From NCBI RefSeq assembly GCF_003086775.1, contig NZ_CP026001.1:1-64000 (forward strand): 64,000 bases of DNA, given 5' to 3'. The notes beneath the pieces were generated by a model. It ran no database searches, was not told the origin of the DNA, and saw nothing but the letters and a program-made list of their open reading frames with translations. The DNA is from Stenotrophomonas sp. ZAC14D1_NAIMI4_1 (lineage in GTDB: Bacteria > Pseudomonadota > Gammaproteobacteria > Xanthomonadales > Xanthomonadaceae). Below, one piece after another: positions 28,402 through 38,763 of the stretch; positions within the stretch are counted from its first letter, which is position 1; each line of letters opens with the position of its first letter. A program made the translations under genes and the position numbers.

Positions 28402-29800
28402 GGCACGCCTGGGCTGGCCGCGCACGCTGTACGGGCGGCTGGTGCTGGTGCTGGTGGCCGGCATGCTGCTGGCGCAGCTGCTGACCGGCACCGTCTGGCA
28501 CGACGCCCGCTATGAGCGGGTGGCCGAGATCCCCGCGCGGCTGGCTGCCGCGCATGTCGCGCAGACGCTGCGCCTGCTGGAGGCGCCGGCCTCGCCGCTG
28601 GCCGGCGCCGACCCCGCCGTGCTGTCCACGGCCGACCTGACGGTGCGCGCGGTGGAAGACAGCGGCCATGTTTCGCTGCGCCCGCGCGACCGCGCGGTGG
28701 AACAGCTGCTGCGCGCTTCGCTGCAGGGCGAGCTGGGCATGCCGCGCGAGCTGCACCTGCAGCGCCTGCGGCTGTACGACGCGCAGGGCCGGGAGGATGA
28801 CAAGGTGCTGTCGGCGCGCCACGTCGCCGGCCAGTTCCAGCTGCGCGTGCGCAGTGCCCAGGGCAACTGGCTGCAGTTCGACGTGCGCGAAGGCCAGGCC
28901 GGCCTGCAGCTGGAGCCGGCCCATGCGCTGGGCGACTACCTGCTGCGCATCTACGGCCTGCGCACCCTGCTGATCGTGCTGCTGGCCCTGCTGGTGGTGC
29001 GCTGGCTGACCCGGCCGCTGACCCGGCTGGGCGCTGCCGCACAGGCCCTGGGCCGCAACCTGCATGCACCGCCGTTGCCGCTGGAGGGCCCGCGCGAGGT
29101 GCGTCAGGCCGCCCACGCCTTCAACCAGATGCAGCAGCAGCTGCAGCAGGCCGCGCAGGGCCGCGAGGAGCTGCTGGCAGCGGTCTCGCACGACCTGCGC
29201 TCGCCACTGACCCGCCTGCGCCTGCGGACCGAACTGCTGGCCGACGAGGCCGCACGCACCCGCTGGCGTGCCGACCTGGACGACATGCAGGAGCTGGTGG
29301 ATTCCATTCTTGATTACAGCAGTGCCACCCAGCTGCGCGGCGACCGCGAGCCGATCGACATCGATGCCCTGTTGCGCACCGTGGTGGAGGATGCACGCGA
29401 GGCCGGCCATGCCGTGCAGCTGCAGGGCCGGGTGGGCGTGGCCTACCCCGGCTTCCCGCGCAGCCTGAAGCGCGCGCTGGCCAACCTGCTGGACAACGCC
29501 GGGCGCTATGGCGGCGGCGCGCAGGTCGAGGCCTGGGGCGATGCCGAGGCCATCCACATCAGCATCGCCGACCAGGGCCCGGGCATACCGGCCGCACAAC
29601 GGGAGCGGATGCTGCAGCCCTTCCAGCGCCTGGAGGCTTCCCGCAGCGCGCGCCATGGTGGCACCGGGCTGGGCCTGAGCATCGCCGTGGCGGTGGTGCA
29701 GGCGCATGGCGGCCAGCTTGCGCTGGAGGACGGGCCGGGCGGACGCGGGCTGTGCGTGCGGATCACCCTGCCGCAGTGCCCGGGCACGCGCGAGGGGTAG
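28394..29800 (+). CDS. Sensor histidine kinase
   Basis: The 468-residue membrane kinase pairs with the upstream response regulator. It has an N-terminal membrane segment (about 17-38), a periplasmic sensor region (about 40-190) and a second membrane segment (about 192-212). A HAMP linker follows, then the dimerisation/phosphorylation domain with H266 in SHDLRSPLTRLR, and the ATPase domain with NLLDNAGRYGGG, DQGPGIP and GGTGLGLSI. The stimulus is unknown; adjacency to an iron receptor is suggestive only. The stop codon is part of the GTAG head of a REP element. Confidence 0.94.
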   Translation: MAEARLGWPRTLYGRLVLVLVAGMLLAQLLTGTVWHDARYERVAEIPARLAAAHVAQTLRLLEAPASPLAGADPAVLSTADLTVRAVEDSGHVSLRPRDRAVEQLLRASLQGELGMPRELHLQRLRLYDAQGREDDKVLSARHVAGQFQLRVRSAQGNWLQFDVREGQAGLQLEPAHALGDYLLRIYGLRTLLIVLLALLVVRWLTRPLTRLGAAAQALGRNLHAPPLPLEGPREVRQAAHAFNQMQQQLQQAAQGREELLAAVSHDLRSPLTRLRLRTELLADEAARTRWRADLDDMQELVDSILDYSSATQLRGDREPIDIDALLRTVVEDAREAGHAVQLQGRVGVAYPGFPRSLKRALANLLDNAGRYGGGAQVEAWGDAEAIHISIADQGPGIPAAQRERMLQPFQRLEASRSARHGGTGLGLSIAVAVVQAHGGQLALEDGPGGRGLCVRITLPQCPGTREG

Positions 29801-29840
29801 CGCCGGGCCGGGCGTGATGCCGGCCAGCGGCCGGCACTAC
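29797..29840. repeat. REP (SMAG) palindrome between convergent genes
   Basis: A GTAG-headed unit is followed by GCCGGCCAGCGGCCGGC and CACTAC, 44 bases, between the kinase gene and the convergent small gene at 29847. GTAG plus the GCCGGCC palindrome is the classic S. maltophilia SMAG form. Confidence 0.8.
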
Positions 29841-29846
29841 CGTCGC

Positions 29847-30717
<871 letters not shown>

Positions 30718-30816
30718 CCCGGCCGCCCCGCGCCACCCGGCCTGCACGGGGCCGACACAGCCGTTTCACGGTGGGCGTCCGAAGCTGGCCGCCCCGCCGC
30801 AATGCAGGTGCGCGCC

Positions 30817-31746
30817 ATGGCCCGCCCGATCTGGACCGGTACCCTCTCCTTCGGCCTGCTGAACGTGCCGGTGTCGCTGATGTCCGGCGAACGCAAGGTC
30901 GACCTGCAGTTCCGCATGCTCGATTCGCGCGACCGCAAGCCGATCCGCTTCGAGCGGGTCAACGCCGATACCGGCGAGGAAGTGCCGTGGAAGGACATCG
31001 TCAAAGCCTACGAGTACGACAAGGGCAGCTACGTCGTGCTGGAAGAAGGCGATATCCGCTCGGCCGCGCCGGAAAGCCATGAAACGGTGGAGGTGGAAAC
31101 CTTCGTCGATGCCACCCAGATCGATCCGCGCTACTACGAAAAGCCCTACCTGCTGCTGCCCGGCAAGAAGGCCGAGAAGGGCTACGTGCTGCTGCGCGAA
31201 ACCCTGCGCGGTACCGGCAAGGCCGGCATCGCGCGGGTGGTGGTGCGTACCCGCGAATACCTGTGCGCGGTGATGCCGCAGGGCCACGCGCTGGTGCTGA
31301 TGATCCTGCGTTACCCGCAGGAACTGGTTGATCCGGAAGACTACAAGCTGCCCACCGGCAGCCTGTCCGACTACCGCATCACTGCCAAGGAAACGGCGAT
31401 GGCCGGGCAGCTGATCGAATCGATGGCCGCCGACTGGGACCCGTCGCAGTACCACGATGAATTCCGCGAACGCCTGCAGCAGGTGCTGAACAAGCGCATC
31501 AAGACCAAGGGCGGCACCACCCAGGTGGAAGAGGAGCCGGCGCCGCACGAGGACGCCAGCACCAACGTGGTGGACTTCATGGCGCTGCTGCAGAAGAGCC
31601 TGGATGCCAACACGCGCACGCCGGCGAAGAAGACCGCGACGCGCAAGGCACCGGCGAAAAAGGCTGCGAAGAAAGCCGCGAAGAAGACCGCCAGCAAGAC
31701 AGCCAAGGCGACGAAGAAGGCCGCACCGCGCCGCAAGGCAGGCTGA
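30817..31746 (+). CDS. ku: Non-homologous end-joining protein Ku
   Basis: Bacterial Ku forms a homodimeric ring on DNA double-strand ends and recruits LigD. From ATG 30817 the N-terminus MARPIWTGTLSFGLLNVPVS is canonical; an in-frame ATG at 30802 would add five residues and has a poorer ribosome binding site. The core beta-barrel spans about 1-255 of 309 residues. The C-terminus is a long Lys/Ala-rich tail (KKTATRKAPAKKAAKKAAKK and onward), like histone-H1-type DNA-binding tails of some bacterial Ku proteins. ligD starts three bases after the stop. Confidence 0.97.
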   Translation: MARPIWTGTLSFGLLNVPVSLMSGERKVDLQFRMLDSRDRKPIRFERVNADTGEEVPWKDIVKAYEYDKGSYVVLEEGDIRSAAPESHETVEVETFVDATQIDPRYYEKPYLLLPGKKAEKGYVLLRETLRGTGKAGIARVVVRTREYLCAVMPQGHALVLMILRYPQELVDPEDYKLPTGSLSDYRITAKETAMAGQLIESMAADWDPSQYHDEFRERLQQVLNKRIKTKGGTTQVEEEPAPHEDASTNVVDFMALLQKSLDANTRTPAKKTATRKAPAKKAAKKAAKKTASKTAKATKKAAPRRKAG

Positions 31747-31749
31747 GCC

Positions 31750-34212
31750 ATGTCGCTGCACCAGTACCGCCGCAAGCGCCGCCTGGGCGGTGGCAGCGGG
31801 CAGACGCCGGAGCCGGATGATGGCCCGGCTGCGGGCAATCCAAAGCGGCGGCCGCAGTTCGTCATCCAGCTGCACCACGCCAGCGCGCGGCACTACGATT
31901 TCCGCCTGGAAATGGACGGCGTGCTGAAGAGCTGGGCGGTGCCCAAGGGCCCATCGCTGCGGGTGGGCGAGAAGCGCCTGGCGGTGGAAGTCGAGGACCA
32001 CCCGCTGTCCTACGCCGGCTTCGAAGGGGATATTCCCGAAGGCCACTATGGCGCCGGCCATGTGCAGGTATTCGACCACGGCAGCTGGGCCTGCGAAGGC
32101 GACCCGCTGCAGGCGCTGGCCGCCGGCAAGATCGACTTCGTGCTGCACGGGCAGCGCTTGGGTGGCGGTTGGAAGCTGGTGCGTACGGCCATGAAAGGGC
32201 GCCAGGTGCAGTGGCTGCTGATCAAGCGTGACGATGCCGACGCGCGTGATGCCGAGGCCGATGATCTTCTGGAGAACGCCATGGCTGCACCCCGGGCTGC
32301 AGCAAAGCGGGCGAAGAAGGCCGCGCGCGCGACTCCACGCAAGGCAGAGGCGCGCTGGCATGCACGCGCGCTGAAGCTGGCCGATGCACGCGACCATCCC
32401 TACCCGCGTGGCTTCAAGCCGCAGCTGACCGATCACCGCGACACCGCGCCGGACGGCGAACACTGGCTGCACGAGATCAAGTGGGATGGCTACCGCCTGC
32501 TGGCCGACCTGCACGACGGCGAGGTGAAGCTGCGCTCGCGCAATGGCCTGGACTGGACCGGTGATTTTCCCGAAGTCGCCCAGGCCGTGCGCGCGCTGCC
32601 CGTGCACGATGCACGGCTGGATGGCGAACTGGTGGTCCTCGACGCACAGGGACGCAGCGATTTCGCCGCCCTGCAGCGTGTCATCGATGGCAGCTCGAAA
32701 CAGCCGCTGCGCTACATCGTGTTCGACCTGCCCGGTGTGGCCGGCGTGGACATCAGCCGCGCACCGCTGCGGGAACGCAAGGCGCTGCTGAAGGCCCTGA
32801 TCGGCCCGGCGCCGGGCACGCTGGCCTTCAGCGACCATGTGGTCGACCACGGCCCGGCGGTGTTTGCCGCCAGTGGCGATGCCGGCTTCGAAGGCATCGT
32901 CAGCAAGCAGGTCGATGCGCCCTACGTGAACACCCGTGCGCGCAGCTGGGTGAAGGTGAAGCACGAGGACAGCGACGAGTTCATCATCATCGGCCACACG
33001 GCGCCCAAGGGCAGCCGGGTCGGCTTCGGTTCGCTGCTGCTGGCCACGCCCGATGCGGGTGGCCTGCGCTACGTCGGCCGGGTCGGCACCGGCTTCGACG
33101 ATGCGGGGCTGAAAGCGCTGAGCAGCGTGCTGGCCCCCTTGGCGGTGAAGACGCCGGTACTGGAGCTGCCCGCGCATGTTCCCTTCCGCGCGGCCAGCGT
33201 GCGCTGGGTCAAGCCGGTGGTGGTGGCCGAAATCGCGTTCCGTGGCTGGGGCAAGGAAGGACTGCTGCGCCAGGCCAGCTTCAAGCGCCTGCGCAGCGAC
33301 AAACGCAGGGAGGACCTGGACGTGGCACCCGCGGTGGAGCGCGATGATGCGGCGGTGGCCATCAGCCATCCCGAACGGGTGGTGTACCCGAAGCAGAAGC
33401 TCAGCAAGGGCGATGTGGCCGCCTACTACCAGCAGATGGCGCGCTGGATCCTGCCGGAGATCGCCGGCCGCCCGCTGTCGCTGCTGCGCTGTCCCGACGG
33501 CGTCGGCAAGGCCTGCTTCTTCCAGAAACACCATGGCCCCGGCCTGGGCGATGGCGTGCATGCGGTGCCGTTGCAGCAGAAGAGCGGTCGCGAGGATTAC
33601 GTGTACATCGATGATGCGCGCGGGCTGCTGCAGCTGGTACAGATGAACACGCTGGAGCTGCACCCGTGGGGCGCGACGGTCGAGGATCCCGAGCATCCGG
33701 ACCGGCTGGTGTTCGACCTCGATCCCGGTGACGGCGTGAGCTGGGCGCAGGTGAAAACGGGAGCGCGCGAGGTGCGCGACCGCTTGCTGCAGGCCGGCCT
33801 GCAGAGCTTCGTGCGGCTGTCCGGCGGCAAGGGCGTGCACGTGGTGGTGCCGCTGCAGCCGAAGGCCGGCTGGGAACAGGCCAAGGCCTTCTGCGAAGCA
33901 TTTGCGCAGGCGATGGCGCTGGAGCAGCCCGATCGCTACGTGGCAACCATGAGCAAGGCCAAGCGCGAGGGCGTGATCTTCATCGACTGGCTGCGCAACA
34001 CCCGCGGTGCCACCAGCGTGTGTTCGTGGTCGCTGCGCGCGCGTGAGGCGGCAGGCGTGGCGGTGCCGTTGCGCTGGGAGGAACTGGCAAAGGTGAGCGC
34101 CGCCGATGCGTTCCCGATGCAGAAGGCGCTGGCCCGCGCGAAGCGCCTGAAGGGGAATCCGTGGCAGGGCATCGAACGCGTGAAGCAGGTGTTGCCGACC
34201 GGTAATCGGTAG
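31750..34212 (+). CDS. ligD: Multifunctional DNA ligase D
   Basis: LigD processes and seals double-strand breaks with Ku. The 820 residues contain three domains in the order phosphoesterase, ligase, polymerase. The N-terminal 3'-phosphoesterase has its His-rich motif in QLHHASARHYDFRLEMDG. The ATP-dependent ligase has catalytic K244 in HEIKWDGYRLL, DGELVVLD and FEGIVSKQ. The C-terminal primase-like polymerase has the metal-binding DLDPGDG and RLSGGKGVHVVVPL. The domain order matches Pseudomonas-type LigD. A REP pair starts at the stop codon. Confidence 0.97.
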   Translation: MSLHQYRRKRRLGGGSGQTPEPDDGPAAGNPKRRPQFVIQLHHASARHYDFRLEMDGVLKSWAVPKGPSLRVGEKRLAVEVEDHPLSYAGFEGDIPEGHYGAGHVQVFDHGSWACEGDPLQALAAGKIDFVLHGQRLGGGWKLVRTAMKGRQVQWLLIKRDDADARDAEADDLLENAMAAPRAAAKRAKKAARATPRKAEARWHARALKLADARDHPYPRGFKPQLTDHRDTAPDGEHWLHEIKWDGYRLLADLHDGEVKLRSRNGLDWTGDFPEVAQAVRALPVHDARLDGELVVLDAQGRSDFAALQRVIDGSSKQPLRYIVFDLPGVAGVDISRAPLRERKALLKALIGPAPGTLAFSDHVVDHGPAVFAASGDAGFEGIVSKQVDAPYVNTRARSWVKVKHEDSDEFIIIGHTAPKGSRVGFGSLLLATPDAGGLRYVGRVGTGFDDAGLKALSSVLAPLAVKTPVLELPAHVPFRAASVRWVKPVVVAEIAFRGWGKEGLLRQASFKRLRSDKRREDLDVAPAVERDDAAVAISHPERVVYPKQKLSKGDVAAYYQQMARWILPEIAGRPLSLLRCPDGVGKACFFQKHHGPGLGDGVHAVPLQQKSGREDYVYIDDARGLLQLVQMNTLELHPWGATVEDPEHPDRLVFDLDPGDGVSWAQVKTGAREVRDRLLQAGLQSFVRLSGGKGVHVVVPLQPKAGWEQAKAFCEAFAQAMALEQPDRYVATMSKAKREGVIFIDWLRNTRGATSVCSWSLRAREAAGVAVPLRWEELAKVSAADAFPMQKALARAKRLKGNPWQGIERVKQVLPTGNR

Positions 34213-34281
34213 CGCCGGGCCACGCCCGGCGAGCGCGCAGCGCGGATACGTTGCGTGTCGCCGGGCACGGCCCGGCGCTAC
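34209..34281. repeat. REP palindrome pair after ligD
   Basis: A GTAG-headed unit with GCCGGGCCACGCCCGGC is followed by an inverted GCCGGGCACGGCCCGGC unit ending in GCTAC, 73 bases. It separates ligD from the convergent receptor gene. Confidence 0.8.
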
Positions 34282-34300
34282 CAGATCAATGCTGCGTGGA

Positions 34301-37102
34301 TCAGAAGTCCGCGCGGATGCCGAAGGTGACGCGGCGTCCGGAGAACTCGTACTGGGTCGGGAACGCCTTGTCGATCGTGTAACCGCTGGTCTTCTCGTCC
34401 AGCAGGTTGATCGCTTACAGGTTCAGCTTCCAGGTGTCATTGAGGCGGAAGCCGATCGAGGCATCCAGCTGGCCATAGGCATCGCGGTAGACCGGATACA
34501 TGTTCAGGTGGATGTACTCGACGTACTTGTCCTTGTAGTTGTACGAGGCGCGCGCGCTGAAGCGGTCGTTCTCGTAGTAAAGGGTGAAGTTGTACGCCTT
34601 CTCGGCCAGGCCTTCCGGCGGCGTCGGAATATCGAGGTCCGAGGCACCGGTCAGCGAGTTGTCCAGCTGGGTGTAGTTGGCATTGATGCCCCAGCCTTCC
34701 AGTACCGGGTGCAGCATCGACAGCGGCAGCTGCGCGACCAGCTCGACGCCGGTCACCTTGTAGGAACCATCGGCGTTGACCGGCTGGTAGACCTCGAAGT
34801 CGTAGTAGCCGTCCAGCGAACCGTTGGCGTTGAGCTTCTCGACGTTCGGCACGATGCCGGTCAGCGACTGCCGCACCACGCCGTCGATCTTCTTGGAGAA
34901 GTACGACGCGGCCAGCAGGCCACCGTTCTGCAGGTACTTTTCCAGGCCCACTTCCCACTGCTTGGCGGTGGTCGGCTTCAGCGCCGGGTTGCCGTCCATG
35001 AAGCGGAAGCTGCTCCAGCTGACGGTGCGGCGGTAGGCGATGTCGGTCAGCGACGGACGCATCAGCGTTTCCGAGGCGGCACCGCGCAGCACCAGGCCGT
35101 CGGCGATCTCGGCGGTCATGTTGAAGCTGGGCAGGATCTTGCTGTAGTCGCCGCTGCTGGAAATCGGCGACGGCGTGTAGCCGTTGCTGCCGTCGGCGTT
35201 CTGCACCGGGTGGAAGCCGGCCGAATCGACGTCGGTGTCGATCGAGCGCACGCCCAGGTTGGCGTACACCGGCACGCTGCCGATATCGAAGTAGAAGTCG
35301 GCCATGGCATACAGCGCCAGGGTCTTTTCCTTCACTTCGTAGTACTGGCCCGGATCGATCGGGGTTTCATAGCCCGGGTAGCGGAACGTGGCACGCGCGT
35401 AGGCATTGGAGATCTGCTGCCAGTCCAGGTCGCTCGGGCGATAGGCGCCACCCGGGGCCAGCTGGCTGATCCACACCGGGTTGCTGTCGGCCAGCGTGCG
35501 GGTGTTCACCCACGCGGCGCTGCCGGCGGTCGGGCCCTGGATCTTGCCGCTGCCGAACTCGCGTTCCTTGGTCTTGTCGGTGTAGCGCGCACCGAACTGC
35601 ACGCCGCTCAACGCCGGGAAGAAGGCCAGGTTCATCTGCCGGCGCAGGTCGAGCTGCGCGGCGTACTTGTCATCCTTCACCTTCTCCAGCTCGGTTTCGT
35701 ACGCTTCGAACAGGTACTTGTCCGCAGCGTTGTACATGTCGAAACCACCGGTGGTGCTGGACACGGTCTCGCCGCCGTTGCTGGTCCATCGCGTGCGCGA
35801 CGGTGCGTAGGCCACGTGCTTGAGGTTGGCGTAGTCCGAATCCTTGCGCGCACCGGAATAGCCGACCAGCGCATCGATGTCCCAGCCGCCGACCTTCCAG
35901 TCCAGCTTGCTGCTGAACTGGCGGTAGTCGGTGTTGGCGTTGCGTTCCTTGCTGAGGATCTCGTGCTGGGTGGCGGTGTAGGCCACGTCCTTCAGCACGG
36001 TGATGCCGTAGTCGCCCAGCGTGGTGTTGTCGTAGTCGTAGATGCGGTCCAGGGTGCTGCGGCTGGATGCCGAGTAGGCCGCGGCATCGTACTCGTCCTC
36101 GTGCGTGTCATAACCGCCGAACATCGCATCGAAGCTGAGCGAGAAGGTATCGCTGGGCTTGAACTGCAGCGAAGCGGTGGCGCCCCACTGGTCCTGCTCG
36201 TTGAGATAGACGCGGTCGCCGACCTTGTCCTGGAAGATGATGCGGCTGGTCTCGTCCTTGTCCATGCGGTCCTGTACGACGATGCCGGCATCACGTGCCA
36301 GCACGGCGGCGGCCTGCGAACCACGCGTGCCCGACGCTTCCAGGAAGCGGCCCATCGGGCGGAAGTTGATGCCCGAATTGGAATCGGTGCGGTTGGTGCG
36401 CTTGGCCTTGGAGAACGACACCAGGCCGCCCCAGTCGCCCCAGGTGTCGCTGGCGAGGAAGGAGATCTTCGGATCGATCTTGCCGTTGATCGAGTTGTGC
36501 GAGGCTTCGGCCGAGGCACTGAACTTGGGCTCGGGGAAGTCGAACGGCTTGGCCGTCTCGATGTAGACCGAACCGGCGATGCCACCTTCCTCGTCGGCTG
36601 CGGTCGGCGACTTCTGCACGGTCACGGTCTGCACGACGTCGGCGGCGAAGATGTCGAACTGCACGTCGCGCCCACCACTGCCCGAGGCGGTGGCGAGGTT
36701 GTTGATGGACACCAGGGTGAACTCGCTGGGCAGGCCGCGCACGCTGACCTTGCTGCCCAGGCCCTTGTTGCGCTCGATGGTCACGCCCGGCATGCGCTGC
36801 AGCGCTTCGGCCAGGTTCTGCTCGGGGAAGTCGGCCACGTCGGTGGCGACGATCGAATCGGAGAAGCCGATGTTGGCGCGCTTGAGGTCGACGGCGCGTT
36901 CCAGGCTTTTGGCATAGCTGCCAGAGACCGTGACGGTGTCCAGCTGCTGCAGCTGTTCGCGGGTATCGCCATCGGCGGCTTCTTCAGCCATTGCATCGAT
37001 GGGCAGCACGGCGAGGCCGCCGATCAGCACCGCATGCACGGCGCGGGACAAAAGCTTCGCATGGGGGGCCGCAGCGGCGGCCTCCCGGTTCTGGTAACGC
37101 AT
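34301..37102 (-). pseudogene. TonB-dependent receptor with premature in-frame stop near the C-terminus
   Basis: A TonB-dependent receptor of the large Xanthomonas/Caulobacter class. A signal peptide at the N-terminus is followed by a plug with FPEQNLAEALQRMPGVTIERN and a long barrel. Translation from 37102 runs 895 residues to TWKLNL and meets TAA at 34415-34417. Beyond the stop, the same frame continues 37 codons (AINLLDEKTSGYTIDKAF, then QYEFSGRRVTFGIRADF) to TGA at 34301-34303, ending in the terminal Phe expected of such receptors. In the two related receptors of this window the equivalent place reads LEGINL and FEAINL. A Glu codon changed by one base (GAA to TAA) is therefore the likely cause. 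The truncated product would lack the last barrel strands. Confidence 0.85.
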
Positions 37103-37220
37103 CGGATGATTTCCCGGTTCCCTGTGGTGTCTTACGCCGCGCCTGCCCCTTTATCCGTGGGTGCAGGCCCCTGCGCCGCGTTGCCGACCTTCGGCGGGCA
37201 CCGAGCCTAGGGGGGAATTG

Positions 37221-37616
37221 TTAAGCCTGTGTTGCGCTGCGGGACGGACGACGACCGAACCACCAGCCACCGAGCAGCTGCACCGGCAGCGACACCAGCA
37301 GGGAGATGGCGAACCAGCGCGGAAAGTCACCGCCCATCACCCACAACCCGTAGCCGCTGCCGACCACCAGCAGCGTCCAGATGGACGTGCCATGCGCACG
37401 CGGCCAGCACGGCGCGTAGTAGGTGGCGAAGGCGATGCCGGCGATGCCGCCGAGCACGGTGAAGGCCAGGTCCCAGCCCAGCTGCGCTTCGCTGCCGGGG
37501 TGCAGGCCGAACAATGACGGCAGCCAGCCGCCGGCACTGCTGACCAGGGCCAGCGCGAGCAGCGCGCCGATCAGGGCGACGACGGACAGGAAAACGGTCT
37601 TGAGCATCTCGGGCAT
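37221..37616 (-). CDS. Small multi-span membrane protein, function unknown
   Basis: A 131-residue product, nearly all hydrophobic, with about four membrane segments (residues about 5-27, 45-65, 78-97 and 104-123) and a basic tail. I take MPEMLKTVFLS at 37616 as the start; MLKTVFLS at 37607 is equally possible, as neither has a strong ribosome binding site. It lies just upstream of the interrupted receptor on the same strand, 118 bases from its start. No family was recognised. Confidence 0.6.
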   Translation of the reverse strand: MPEMLKTVFLSVVALIGALLALALVSSAGGWLPSLFGLHPGSEAQLGWDLAFTVLGGIAGIAFATYYAPCWPRAHGTSIWTLLVVGSGYGLWVMGGDFPRWFAISLLVSLPVQLLGGWWFGRRPSRSATQA

Positions 37617-37972
37617 GTGCGCATTGTACGGCGCAGCGTGCACAGGAGCGGCATGGCCGCCGCATCCGTGGGAGAGGGAAACGGAGCGGCGGCCACGCGC
37701 AGGCGGATTCGCAATGTTGGCGTGCCCGACCCGCCTCCCACGGCCACGAAGTGCCCCACGCCCGTCATGGCCGGGGAACTGCGGCGGGTCCGGTCCGCCA
37801 GCCATGCCGCATGGCAATGGCTGTGTGGCAGAGGCCTCGGGTATCGAAGATTCCAGCGCCATGCCCGCCCCCGGACATGGCACCGGGCGTCGATGCCCGC
37901 GGCGTGCCGAACTCGCGGAAGGCGATGCCCTCCGCTTGAGGGAGAGCATGCAGGGGCGGCGTTGGCGCTGCC

Positions 37973-37986
37973 TTGATCCTGATCAA
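37973..37986. promoter_or_regulatory. Perfect FNR/ANR-type box
   Basis: TTGATCCTGATCAA matches the FNR consensus TTGAT-N4-ATCAA at every position. The nearest downstream gene on the minus strand starts about 360 bases away, too far for a standard activator site, so the target is unclear. Confidence 0.4.
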
Positions 37987-38029
37987 TGGATCGTGTGGTG
38001 CGTGCCGGGCGCTTCGCTGCTCGCCTCTG

Positions 38030-38097
38030 GTAGTGGTCGAGCTTGCTCGACCGTTCTTGATCTTCGCGAACAGCTGTCGAGCAAGCTCGACATCTAC
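38030..38097. repeat. REP palindrome pair downstream of eda
   Basis: A GTAGTGGTCGAGCTTGCTCG unit and its inverted copy ending in CATCTAC, 68 bases, lie immediately after the eda stop codon. It has the same core as the repeats around 17 kb. Confidence 0.75.
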
Positions 38098-38124
38098 CAG
38101 AGCAGGGGCAACGGGAAGGGCCGG

Positions 38125-38763
38125 TCAGCCGGCCAGCACCGCTGCTTCGCGCGCCAGGCGCTCGATGCTGTCCCAATCGCGCGACTGCATCAGGGCCGCG
38201 GTGGTCAGCCACGAACCGCCCACGCACAGCACGTTGGGCAGGTGCAGGAACTGCGGCGCGGTCTGCGCGCTGATGCCACCGGTCGGGCAGAAGCGCACAT
38301 CGGCGAACGGGCCGTGCCACGCCGACAGCAGCGGCGCACCGCCGGACTGCACCGCCGGGAAGAACTTGAACGTGTCCAGGCCGTGTTCCAGGCCGAGGAT
38401 CAGTTCCGAACCGGTAGCCACGCCGGGCAGGTACGGCAGATCGGCGTCGCGCGCGGCGGCGTACAGCGTCGGCGTCGCACCGGGCGACACCGCGAAGCGC
38501 GCACCGGCTGCCTTGGCGGCCTCCATCTGCGCCGGCGTCAGCACCGTGCCTGCGCCCACCACGGCGTCGGGCACGGCCTCGACCATTGCCTTGATCGCGT
38601 CCAGCGCACGCGGCGTGCGCAGCGTCACCTCGATCACCGGCAGGCCGCCACGGAACAGCGCCTGGGCCACCTGCACCGCATCGTCGATGTCATCAGGGGT
38701 GAACACCGGGATCACCGGTGCAAGTTTCAGTACCGCACGTACGCGCGGATCAGCGCCGGACAT
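38125..38763 (-). CDS. eda: 2-keto-3-deoxy-6-phosphogluconate aldolase (KHG/KDPG aldolase)
   Basis: Eda cleaves 2-keto-3-deoxy-6-phosphogluconate into pyruvate and glyceraldehyde 3-phosphate, the last step of uronate and Entner-Doudoroff catabolism. The 212-residue TIM-barrel has the catalytic Glu in PVIEVTLRT, phosphate-binding GAGTVLT, and the Schiff-base Lys in TFKFFPA. GAGGAG sits before the ATG, inside the 3' end of kdgK; the genes overlap by 14 bases and are translationally coupled. It supplies the terminal step for the pectin locus encoded to the right. Confidence 0.96.
   Translation of the reverse strand: MSGADPRVRAVLKLAPVIPVFTPDDIDDAVQVAQALFRGGLPVIEVTLRTPRALDAIKAMVEAVPDAVVGAGTVLTPAQMEAAKAAGARFAVSPGATPTLYAAARDADLPYLPGVATGSELILGLEHGLDTFKFFPAVQSGGAPLLSAWHGPFADVRFCPTGGISAQTAPQFLHLPNVLCVGGSWLTTAALMQSRDWDSIERLAREAAVLAG

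Larger units (their letters stand above)
37617..38124. other. Gene-poor gap with REP pair and FNR-type box
   Basis: About 500 bases without a convincing gene. Frames across it lack ribosome binding sites or recognisable products. It holds a perfect FNR-type box at 37973-37986 and a REP pair at 38030-38097. Confidence 0.6.

Noticed and set aside
37617..37949. N-terminal extension of the small membrane protein at 37221-37616
   Set aside because: The extension is Arg/Gly/Pro-rich and lacks a start signal. Beginning at 37616 gives a clean membrane protein.
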